Shown piece by piece: positions 36,101-48,100 of a DNA stretch of 64,000 nucleotides. Under the pieces are notes generated by a model, which saw only the letters and a program-made list of their open reading frames with translations, did not search any database and was not told where the DNA came from. A program made the translations under genes and the position numbers. Every line of letters begins with the position of its first letter. The stretch's first letter is position 1. The DNA comes from Siphonodentalium dalli (Eukaryota; Mollusca; Scaphopoda; Gadilida; Siphonodentaliidae). The DNA lies in the NCBI GenBank assembly GCA_032622095.1, contig CP136062.1, positions 151,398,875 through 151,462,874 on the forward strand, read 5' to 3'.

Positions 36101-39100
36101 TATGATCACATTGCAGACATCGCAGAGGATAAGCGTACAGTACCATTCATTCGCGACAAACGTATGCATTACGTTGTCTACCAGCGAACATTTATAACCA
36201 ACCAACCTAAAGGGATCCTCTCTTTTAATCTTGCATCATAATGTCGACAGGAACAAATTGAATCATCGAAATGTTTCGATGTAAAAAGTAAATAATACGC
36301 TTGTCCGATAAAAGTATCAACTTAAAACTTAAGAATATTAGTGTTCACTAAATATATGCAAATTAGCAAACACCACAACTGGTGTCTTTTGCGAATCCGT
36401 GGGGTATATAAGATCTATGATTTTTTAGTACGTTGTAGTGATGCGAAGTAGATGAGTTACTGCAGTGTGTGTTTGGAGATATTGCAATATAACATCAGGC
36501 GGGCGACAAAAACAATGTCTCCCGGGTCAGCGGGCGACAGTGTGATTTGTCGCCCGGCACGTGACAGCACATGGGCCAATCAGTAGGGTGGAAAATAGGG
36601 AGGAGGATAACAAATTACTTTCCTATACTTTTGCAAGTAACGAGTCGAAACGTAACGTGACAATCGCTTGGTATGACAGTATGACATAGCAATCGGCAAC
36701 AGTTAACTGATGACGATACTTTCGAAACATGTTGGCATCTTTTCAACTCATTTGGGGGTAAAATTTCCAAAAATGTCTAAATTCTTCTTTTGCCATAAAA
36801 TAAAAACATTTTGGGGGTACGTTCTAAAACAAACTCTTTTCAAAATATTCCATTAACCCTCTGCATGATCCTAATTCCATCTCAAAATTCATGTCATGAG
36901 AACGACGAGCAATTTGTCTGCGATAAATTGGAATCTTGGTCATTATTATATTTAGCCTCTTCTTTAATATGCCTAGCAGACATCCTCCCATTTAATATGC
37001 CTAGCAGACATCCTCGCCTTTAATATGCCTAGCAGACATCCTCCCATTTAATATGCCTAGCAGACATCCTCCCCTTTAATATGCCTAGCAGACATCCTCG
37101 CCTTTAATATGCCTAGCAGACATCCTCCCCTTTAATATGCCTAGCAGACATCCTCGCCTTTAATATGCCTAGCAGACATCCTCGCCTTTAATATGCCTAG
37201 CAGACATCCTCCCATTTAATATGCCTAGCAGACATCCTCGCCTTTAATATGCCTAGCAGACATCCTCCCCTTTAATATGCCTAGCAGACATCCTCGCCTT
37301 TAATATGCCTAGCAGACATCCTCGCCTTTAATATGCCTAGCAGACATCCTCCCATTTAATATGCCTAGCAGACATCCTCGCCTTTAATATGCCTAGCAGA
37401 CATCCTCCCCTTTAATATGCCTAGCAGACATCCTCGCCTTTAATATGCCTAGCAGACATCCTCCCCTTTAATATGCCTAGCAGACATCCTCCACTTTAAT
37501 GTTCTTAGCAGACATCCTCCCCTTTAATATGCCTTGCAGACAATCCTCCCCGTTCTCGTGCCATCCTTACATTTATGTACCACCTTCATCAGGTGTGAGA
37601 ATTATATAACATATAGGTTGTAAGCTATTATTTCTTTCGCTATATATACCTAAGTTGACATTCGGAAAGGCTTTATAGTCCATCAGCCGGCGCTCCATTT
37701 TTTTCTGACCCTGTCAGACCTCTCACTTTGTCAGACACCCACATACCTATAATGGTTACCAGTAAAACATATGAAAACACATCGAGAAAAGCTTTTCGTG
37801 AAATTTTGGGTGATCGCATTTCGATAATCATGGTCAATATATAGGATGCAGGTTATATGGCCTCGTCATGATTTAAACACGTCTTTCATCTGTAGAATTA
37901 GGATCAGGGGACCTCAGCTGGCACACATTTTCATGTCAATCAAAAATTTACAAATAGCAGCACACAGGTTTATCTAACTGATGTAAAACTTTCATAAAAA
38001 ACATAAGCGGAAAAATAAGAGAGAGAAAAAAACAAGAAATTCACCTTGAAAACGAGACTGCACAAGTTCATGTTTTAAGATTCACTATAACATGTGCTCG
38101 GACTGGATCTCAAATAATTATCAAATTTTCTATTCTTTCATAAAAGTTATCACACATTCTATAAATTATAAATGATGATATGGTGGGTGAATCTAAAATA
38201 TTATTATTATTACCTTTTTTTTGTGTTTAAAAATTTTCTATTTTGCAGAATTTAATTTTAGTTGCCCATTCTCACAGTAAACATGTGATTCTGGTCATGT
38301 CAAGTGAGGTCCCCTGATCCCTGATTCTGTCAATCCCCAACAGTGAAGAAAAGTGCGTATCTCCAAGGGTTATAACCTACATGTTATGTGCTCTCTGTTT
38401 GTCTTTCAGAATATGCACCAGAGAAAAACAAGCCCAGCTCTGGTGATTCCAAAAAATCAAAGCAGGAAAAGGATCGCAGCAGATCGAGTTCCAGCTCATC
38501 TTCGTCATCTTCATCATCGCACTCCGAGGGAAAGAAGGACAATTCTGCAGGAGATAGCAGAGACCTAGCGGCGAAGCTATCCGTTAAAGCGCCCGAGAGA
38601 CCAAACGTCGAACAGGCACAGCTTGGATCGTACAATGCAACTATAACAGCAACATTACCGTCAGTAAAGATATCCCGAACTAGGTCGGGATCGAACTCTT
38701 CAAAATCAGGAAGGAGCAGATCACCTTCCCCAACACAAAAAGAAAGGTCAAGGTCGTCTACATCGAACTCATCTCGGAGTCGGTCAAGGTCACCGAAGAC
38801 GAAGAAGAAGAAGCCACGAAGCCGGTCGGGATCTTCGTCGTCTTCGGCATCGAACCGGAGCAGGTCCAAGTCGCCGACCTCAAAGGGCAAAAAGGGGTCC
38901 GGGTCAGGGTCGCCATTCGTAATTGAAGTAAAGTCAGAATTTACCAGAGACCTCAACAGGAGCAGGTCAAGGACACCACCTTCGCAACGAGAGAATACGT
39001 CAGTGACAAAACCGACGTTACCCAGAAGGAAAGACTCTCGATCATCGTCGTCAGGGTCAAGTAAAAGTGGGCAAAAATCAAAATCTCCAGACCCAACCGA

Positions 39101-42100
39101 CGACGAGAAAACCAAACCGAGATCCAGATCATCCTCGTCGAAATCCACGAAGTCAAGGTCGAACTCGTCTTCATCCAAGTCATCGCATTCGAGATCCCAC
39201 TCTTCTGTCGACAGACAAATGGCAGATAAAACGCCACAAACCAGTGGATCAGTAGGGATAGCTGTGAGACCGCCTGACCTCCCTGATAGTGAAGATAAAA
39301 TATCAGCTGCTGCAGAATGGGTCATCAATACCAGCCCGGGCGAACATGACGTCAATTTGAAAAGTCCAGACGGCAAAACAGTTGGGCCAACACACATAGA
39401 GGCGTCTCCTAGGATCGACATATCGAAGCCACAAACGGCCACGATGATCGACCACGGAGCAACAGGTGGCACAGTACCAGCTTTGGATATGAAGGATGAA
39501 GAAATAATATGCGCCCTTACACCACAGCTTGAATCGAAGCCTGGTCACATTTCTTTGGAATTCACTTCTCCGATCGTGGACACGGACTCTGAAGTTGATT
39601 CGCCAAGAAAGCCAGAACTCCCGACATCAGAACCACCAGAGTTTGACATCGAAACAAAGCCGGTTTGTCTTGATATGTCAGGCAATGATATCAGTTTCGG
39701 ACATGATACCTCGAATATTTCGGATATCACAACTCCTGACATACAACCCCTATCGCCTTTGAATGTTGATATGCCGTCATGGCAACTGGCAACAGACAGA
39801 CCTTCTGTAGACGTCAGTCCATCCAGTGTTCATACTGAACACGATACTTCAAATATATCGGATATCACAATTCCTGATATACACCCTCTATCGCCTTATG
39901 ATAATATGCCATCATGGAAGACGACATTAGACAGTCATTCTTTAGACGTATCTCATCCAAATGTTCAGACTGAAACACAAACAGATATCAAGATTAAAGG
40001 TCCGGATACACAATGGAAGATGGTCGGAGAAACGCCAGACACATTGGGCCAATCATTTGAAATCGAGTTTCCACCCAAACAAGATGTTAAAAGAATGCCT
40101 TCAAGAGAGATGCCTGTAATAATTGACGAGCAGTTGATTACTAAAAGAGCAAGTGACGTTTCATACAAACTTCCAGATTTGGCACAACTAAAAGATCCCT
40201 ATTTTCACAAAGATCAACCCAATGATCTGACGAATGGTTCGGTGGAGGTGAAACGTCCGGTCGCCAATGGAGATATGTCTGTTCGACCGAAGATCAAACA
40301 ACCTGTTATTGTGTCACTTGACATTGACGACAAACAGAAGAAACGAAGATCCTCCTCTTCCGGTTCCAGCAGCTCCTCGAGTTCGTCCTCCAGTGAAGAC
40401 GAAGTGATTGACAGAACAAAACCTGAAATTAGTATTTCATCACCGGAAATAGTGGATGCCGACGTCATGGGTAGAATGCATATAGATGTGCGATGTGAAT
40501 CAACTCCTCGCAGTGCAACGTATGTGGAAGATGATGCGAGTTTCGTGACTGGTAAGTGAGCTTATACACAATGGGGAATCACGTGGTTTCGAGGTTGGTG
40601 AGTACCACGCATTCAAAATTTAAAATTGGATTTTCCGTACGTTACTTGTGGGGCGCACCTCACAAGTACCCTGTGGTGCGTACGTCTGTCCGTCCGTCCG
40701 ACCTCATAACTCGAACAACTATGAACCGATTTCAATAATTTTATGTATGCAATCTCCTTAGGATGGTCTCTCCGCGTGATGCTAATTGCGGTTCGGTCCG
40801 ACTTTTTGTTTTCAAGTTACGCCTCTTTTTCGACTTATTTTGACTTAGAAAATTCTTTCCGACTTAATAACTTTAACAAATTTGAACCGATTTCAATAAT
40901 TTTTGGTATACATGCTTCTCACAATACCCTCTCTACATGATGCGGATAGGGATTGGCTCAGACTGTTTTTCGTAATATTACACCTTATTTTCGACTTATT
41001 TTGACTTAGAAAATTCTGTCTGACTTAATAACTTTAACAAATATGAACCGATTTGAATATTTTTTTCTGTACAAACTTCTTGTGACACCATATCGATATT
41101 ATTAGTCCGAATTTTTCTTTAAAGTTAAAAATCTTGTTGGATGAGTTTACGGATAATGCTGGTTGAATTTGCCACGGTGGGGGTATGCTAGCACTCGAGT
41201 GCACACGTCTTGTTACTTTTTTCTTCGTTTCTGATCGCGTTTGCGATCTCATCGGCCATTTTGAATGCGTGATACTCTTCAACTCCAAACCACGTGATTC
41301 CCCACCTTGTTATAACTTATACATGTTCATAAGCACTATATATGGTCTGCTATTAGACACATTTCGTATAATGAACAACGACAGATAATTATTACTAATA
41401 GGGTACCACGTCATTAGAATTTGTGTTCTTTCTATTCGTTGTCGTTTTTCCCTATTCGTTGTTACGATTACGGTTTCGGATTTTGAACAAAACTCACAAA
41501 TACATCATATAGTTATAAGTTCGGGATCGTTTATCAGCTCCTAAATGTTGGAGATGATTATGCGATTTTGTCCTTAAATTGTGATAACCATTATGCGAAA
41601 GGTGTCTCTTGTTGTCGAATCTTTTTCCCCTGTGATTTATAATTGTAATGGTCGTACTCTATCGGCAAATACACTGAAAAAGTGCTCTCATAAACGTGCA
41701 AAGTTTGGTCTATATCATGCCATGAATATCTACTCTATAGCTACGCCCGTATAGAGATCATATTCCACCAGTACAAAGCCTGGCTGCCTGGGTTTTTTTT
41801 ATGTTGTGACCCGTTCTGACAGGGAACTTTATAACAAACAAGGCGGGGAATATACTTCTTGTCAATACTTGTTCCTCAATAATATACTTCACATTAGGGG
41901 GTGGTCCCAACTCAAGATTGCATGGTATTCAGTGAGTTTTGTGAGCCGACAGCGATTGTGCTAAGTAAAAAAAACGTTATTAGGGTATAAAACGCATGTG
42001 CTGAACAGCTAAGTTCTGCACGGAAGCCCATATCACGACAACACTTGGGGGCATCGTGTCCTCATTTGTAATGATTAGACACTGGATTCAATGCCGCCAC

Positions 42101-45100
42101 GAGACTGCCTCTTGCTGTAGATGGGGAATGTCACATCGTTCAATGTCATAACCAACTGGTATGTACCCTTTGGTTCCTTGGTGCGAAGTCACCAAGGAGA
42201 TGTCCTTAAGTTATGTGTTTAATTATGCAGTGAATGGCTTTTTTTTTCTTTCAGCAAAAACGAGTTTAGAGGCCGAATCTCCATTTAAAGGAAATGCTGA
42301 ATATTCAGAAGCAGACGACAAAACTTACATCCGGTCGCTTTCTGACACCGGATTAAGAATACAATCCGACATCGAAAGGCTGGACGACGCCATTACCGGA
42401 AGTAATACATATATTTCTGAGGATTCCGGGGTGGGCTCCCTCGGACGACATCATCCACACTTTGTCGTCGTTGCTATTGATTTCGGGACGGCCTTGAGCG
42501 GTTATGCGTTCAGCTTTATCCGTGACCCTGACAGTATACACGTGATGAGGAAATGGGAAGGGGGCGATCCAGGGGTTATCAACCAAAAGACGTTGACGAC
42601 ACTCTTGCTGACACCAGACGGCGAATTTAGCTCGTTCGGATTCGGTGCAAGGAACCAATATCATGACCTAGAACCAGATAAAGCGAAGAAGTGGCTTTAT
42701 TTCGATAAATTCAAAATGATGTTGCATCACAGTAAGGTAATAATACTAAAGTTCTAAATGTACAACATGCACGACGGTTGAACGGTAAATTGTCAGGCAA
42801 TTTTTCGAAGATAGCTATTTCTTACACATATTTGATAAACCATTTGATAAGCATTTCATTACCTTAGAGTGTAATATCTGTGATTAGATCATTGGAATGC
42901 CACAAGTGGTTGTTTGCCAATGGTATAATAATAAGCTCGAAGCATATAGGATGAATTAAAGGTACTCAATCCGATAAAACTCATCTCAATTACTATTTCA
43001 ATGGCTTCGGGGTCAACAATATTTGATTCGAGTCGAGGAAGCCATACATCAAAGCTCAGATTTTTTAGATATCGATTTTAGAAATCTATTTTGTTTCATT
43101 ATCGGGAATACTTTCTGTCCCAGAACACAGTCAAAATTGCGTTATTATTACCACTTGATTTTAGAGTTATCCATCCTTGTTTGTTTGAATAGTGTTTTGG
43201 TGTACACATCTCGAGCAGATTACGAAATTGAAGGCAATTATTAGTACTCATCTCGAGAAAATAACAAATTTCAAAAATCAATATCTAATAACTCTGAGCT
43301 TTGTTTGATGGGTTTGATATAGTAATATAGGACCCTCTGATCTGATTGTTGTTGTTGGAATTTGTTGAGATGGGGACCCTCTGATCGGATTGAGTACCTT
43401 TAAAAGTCTAAAGTATCGACACTTGGCGATGATAAATGTAGTGTCGTATTTTATTTGTAACCTATAATGCTAATTAACCCTTTCAAAACTAAACACTCAT
43501 TGATGAGTAGTTATTCTTTAGGAAATGGTAAGATAATAAATTCAGGTCGTTTGTTGAACTGACACCGAAAATTCAGGTCGTCTGCTTATATTACCTCTAC
43601 ATCCACACAAAATAAATAATAGACTGTTCCAATTTACACTTTTTGTTTACTTGGTGGGAGAATAATTTTAGTATAGAAAACGTGTTATCTCCATGAGTCA
43701 AAATATTTTTCAGGGATGATGTTCCAGTCGAAAATAGAAATAAAACGTGACTCTTTTAATAATAATATTAGGAAATTGTAGATAAATACGAATAACATAC
43801 TACTCTGGCCGATAAAGGCTACTCCGCGGTAGATTCTCTGAGAATAATTTATGGTAGTGATAAGCAGCGCAACCCTATAGCAAGTTCCTCGTCGTCGTTA
43901 TCTTAATGTCAAGTGGGGCGCAGTGTGTGGTGTATACTAACATAATATCATGATTCACAAAGTTAACCCTTTTTATAATAAAGCATCATTGATGTGCAGT
44001 TAAAACATAGGAAATGGTCAGATAATAAGTTCAACAAAAAGGTGCATGGACAACAACCTTGGTGTTCTTTTATGTTCCAGACGACCGTGACATTTGGAAC
44101 TTATTCCCTATTCCTTATTCGAAAGAATAGTCGCAGTGTGGCTGAATAGGTCACTCTCACCGGTTTTCTGTGATAAAGTTACCCAGGTTCCTGAAATTGT
44201 GATAAAGTTACCCAGGTTGAAGAGGAATGTGATAAAGTTACCCAGGTTAATAACATTTTTGCGATCAAAATGACGAACTACAGTACTAATATGTCTTAAT
44301 TTATGCTTACTAAGAGCTCTTACTTGCCAAAAACTAAACAATATTTCCTCTTTCACTTTTAAATCGAGTTGATATTGTGAGATTTGCTTAACCTGGGTAA
44401 CTTTATCACAAATCTCTCCAACCTGGGTAACTTTATCACAACTTTAGGAACCTTGGTAACAGAAAACCGGTGAGAGTGACCTATTCAGCCGCAGTATGTG
44501 GCCAATTTGACCCATGTCTGTGTGGCCTGCCCAGAATACTCCCTATAGGTCATGGATGGGGTGTTTCTAAACAGTTCCCAAACAGGGTTGAATTGACTGC
44601 TTATATCTGCATGGGGACGGCAACAGAATAACTCTGATATTAATATCAAACATGACATATATATATATTATATATAAGTATAGTCCATATGAACCTATAA
44701 TTGTGAATGTATGATCTTGTTCTGCTAAACCGTTTGTTTATTTTCAGTCACACAAGTATTTACTTACAAATGTATGTCATAACACGAAGCCCTTGACACA
44801 AATACCTTCCGATCATAACTGAAGGATGCCTGATTATTCTTTATAGTATCTCAATTGCACGCGAGAATAAAACTGTCAATGCGTTGTTTCAATGATTACC
44901 CATTATAGTACTCGATAGAGAAGTGTTCTCTCTGATCTTTGTTTGTTTGATCACCAAACTGAAAACGGCCGGTCTAAGATATCTACACCCACATATAAAT
45001 AGTTTGTCCACCGGTACAAAATCTGGGAACTTTTTGGTATTCTGACCCGTTTTGACAGGGAACTTTATAATATTAACCAAACAAGGCAGAAAATATATTT

Positions 45101-48100
45101 CTTTGTTAATGTTTGTTCATCAATAATCTACTTTACAGTATATATAGGGGGTGGTCCCAGCTCGAGATTGCATACTTTTTGGTGTTTTTATTTAGCCGAT
45201 ATCGCAATAAACATTGAATTAATTACATGGGATAACTTCTATGATTGTAACTTAGGGTGGATACACACATGCATGATGCATGTAATGTCTGTATGTAAAA
45301 TACATGTATTTTACATGGCCACACCAATAATTGACCAAATTAATCACCTGCGCGCGAGAGGTCAATTTCACCAGTGAGTAGTTATAAGCCATTATCAAAC
45401 AAACTGCCATCAAGAAATTTCAGGCCAGTCATAAAAAACATGTCTTCTTTCATGGATGCCCAAATGAGTAATTCTTGTCTGATATATGTTGCTGTTTTTC
45501 ACGAGTTATAATTCATTTCGAAAAGTGGATTAGAGCCGGTCGATTTTATACTTGATTTGTTTCTGTCATTTCTTGGAAACAGGGTCATCCAAAACAAAAA
45601 TAAAATATGCAGAATTATGTTATAGGATGATACCGGCTTGTTGAGATTTCTCTGATAATTTGAGAGCGAGCTCATGTGATAACATTAATTCAATTGGGAT
45701 TGCAAATATTCATTATAGCGCCAAAAAATAATGCAGGTACAGGGTTGAAATTAAAAAGAGTGACACCCCCCCCCCCCCCATTTATATACATATTTCTCAA
45801 GCCAAAGGTTGAACAAGCTCCTAACTGTCACAAGCTTGGATTATAACATTTTCTACCATAATCCATGATTGGGGGAGGGGTTGGTTCTCGAAAGCTTCCA
45901 ATAACTAAGGGAGTTAATTGAATGTATCAGCCGGGATTATCTGGGCAAGAATTACAATATAATGTTTTACTTAAATATTCCATAGTTGTAAATTTTGCGT
46001 ATACATGTATACCTGTATAACACAATAGAGGAAAGGTGACGTAGTTGGGAACTCGTAGCTAGGCAACCCTTTCGCCGAATGAAGACAAACAGCAACACAA
46101 TGCATTCAAATTTAAAGCTGTATAATATGTTCATAATTATACGAATAGCATAATTTGCTGCATATTAGATTAATCACTCGTAGAAAACAGACACGACATA
46201 CATGACTACGATATTTATAAAGCAGGGTGTCAGGACTCATGGTGCTGCATGCACATCCCCCGTCAGGAAATATGCAATGGTGAATTCGGTAGCTTCTGGG
46301 ATAATATAGCTCCCCGTGCATGTTGGGGGTCATAGCCCCCTGCGTTGGGGAAGAGGCCATCACTGGTATTAACATCAATAGAAGGCTGACAATGATTTAA
46401 ACAGAACGTCGACCATTGTTATCGCGCGAACAATTATTTTAAGCGGCCTGACGACTTTGTCCCAGTCAACGGCTCTTCAGCGGTTCCGAGTTTAACTCAC
46501 TGTGGTCAAACACAGTCGCAATGATTGGGTTGTCAGCGGACACATATTACACGGTGTGTATGATCCATGTAAAACGCCAAATACACGATATTTACAGAGA
46601 TTACATGCATGTGTGTATCCACCCTAAGCTATGGCAATGCAAACTCTCCACAAAGTGTAATAAATCGTGTAACTTCGAGTTGGGACTTTCACCTACAGCG
46701 AACTAAGTTATTAGGGAGCAGGTATTAACTAGGAAATATATTACCTGCATTGTTTTTCAATGTTAAACTTACCTGTCACAACATCAAAAAGTGTCCAGGT
46801 TTTGTACTTCATGGTGGAATATGATCTCTACGGGCATAGCTGGAGTCGAGATTCAGGGCTTGATCTAGTAATTTCATTGCCAATTTTTGCAATATTTCCT
46901 CATACATGCATGTCTCTCGTTCAAGGACCTGTCAAAGGATACTAAAATCAAAGCCGCCAACGGCAAAATGTACTCTGCGATAAAGGTATTTGCCCATTCA
47001 TTGAGGTTCTTCAAAGACAAAGCCTTAAAAGAGCTGAGCGACCAGTCAGGTACTACCATCATTAACGAGGACATACGCTGGGTTATAACTGTGCCGGCAA
47101 TATGGAAGGAGCCCGCCAAACAGTTCATGAGGCGTGCTGCATACGAGGTAACTTTTCATAAAATTGAAATATGACTTGAAAAGAAGTTTCATAGAGATGT
47201 GTTATTGTTGTTGTTGTTGTTTTTTGTTGTTGTTGTTGGTGTTGTTGCAACGGATGCTTCCGTGAAGAGACCGAGTACCTTTAAGAGTACACTTTAGTTT
47301 TTGTTTCCATTGCAATACCTTCAAGTAGAACAATAACTACATAATACACATCACATTGATACGGACATAGCCATGCAACTAAGTTGTCAGATATGTATAC
47401 ATGTATCAACACAAATGTGCATAGTTCTTGTAACAACAATATTTGATAGGTGTCCTCCGAGTTGTTCATATAAGGCCTAACAAAAAAATACGTTTGTTTC
47501 CGCTAACGAGCTGAAAAAAATGAGGGTAGGTAGGTAGGCTTAACTTTTTTTTTTTGGTTAACTTTTTTTTTCTTCAGTATCTTTAAAAATAACTGTATAA
47601 TACTTGTCAATAACCCAAACTATGCACTTCTAAGCCCCAATCATGTTAACCCAGATGACAGAGAAACTATAAACTCCTATTCAATCTAACATATGCTTTA
47701 ATATTTACTAGTCTACATACTAATATAGTCTTTGATAATCCTAATATTTCCCATATGGTCTGGCGACAACTGGAGTCAGTCCAGCACCACTGCACTGTTC
47801 TCATATTGGAGTGACCGTCTTGTACCGACCTCTTAATGATGGCTTCAGAACACCACCTTCTCCTCCACATTCAGTGAAGGATCTAGATATTTTTTGAGGA
47901 CACTGATATGCCAAAGGCATAACCTGAATGCCTGAGCGGAGGAAGGTTTGGGAGGGGTGACATCCCCCCCCCCTGCTGATGGTGGGGGTTCTCACCCTGG
48001 AAAATTTGTGAAAATCCATTGCATTTAGAGCTAATCTAGGGCAGAGTCAGTATTTTGAATTTTACTGAGAGGTCAATTTGATCAAGTTTCTCAAACATAA

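Larger units (their letters stand above)
33771..36617. repeat. Tandem duplication, 1.86 kb unit plus shorter second copy
   Basis: Copy A (33771-35629) and copy B (35630-36617) both start TACAGTTGTCGCCCGTTGTC and end with the GGCGGGCGACA and GGGTGGAAAATAGGGAGGAG blocks. Copy A carries about 745 bp (about 34327-35070) that copy B lacks at the same point, between ACATTCATAT and GTGTCAGTGCTCATGG. Copy A also has an extra palindrome near its left end. Both copies keep weakly conserved minus-strand frames (34122-34322 and 35838-36056, [10 protein letters not shown] start), which may be remnants of a coding sequence. Confidence 0.85.
17029..38409 (+). other. Intron 1 of the HSPA12-like gene (21.4 kb)
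   Basis: Donor GTGAGA at 17029. The acceptor is TTTGTCTTTCAG ending at 38409. The intron is largely built from the mobile elements and tandem arrays listed separately. No exon with both good splice sites and the right phase was found inside, though short alternative exons cannot be excluded. Stretches 17030-17496, 17771-18179, 18906-19564, 20028-20881 and 37546-38409 show nothing beyond AT-rich intron sequence and homopolymer runs. Confidence 0.75.
42737..46925 (+). other. Intron 3 of the HSPA12-like gene
   Basis: Donor GTAATA; acceptor GTTCAAG at 46925, weak in pyrimidines but fixed by the family alignment. It contains the GGTAC MITE (42956-43403), repeat remnants, the 44138-44500 MITE and a composite region at 44900-46860. 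42740-42955 and 44510-44890 show nothing notable. Confidence 0.8.

Noticed and set aside
36963-37545. CRISPR-like array (28 bp repeats)
   Set aside because: The repeats are directly adjacent, without unique spacers, in an intron of a eukaryotic gene. It is a minisatellite.
38384-39472. 362-codon minus-strand open frame rich in D, L and F
   Set aside because: It is the mirror of the SR-rich exon 2; serine and arginine codons read in reverse avoid stops. No start context, splice sites or similarity.
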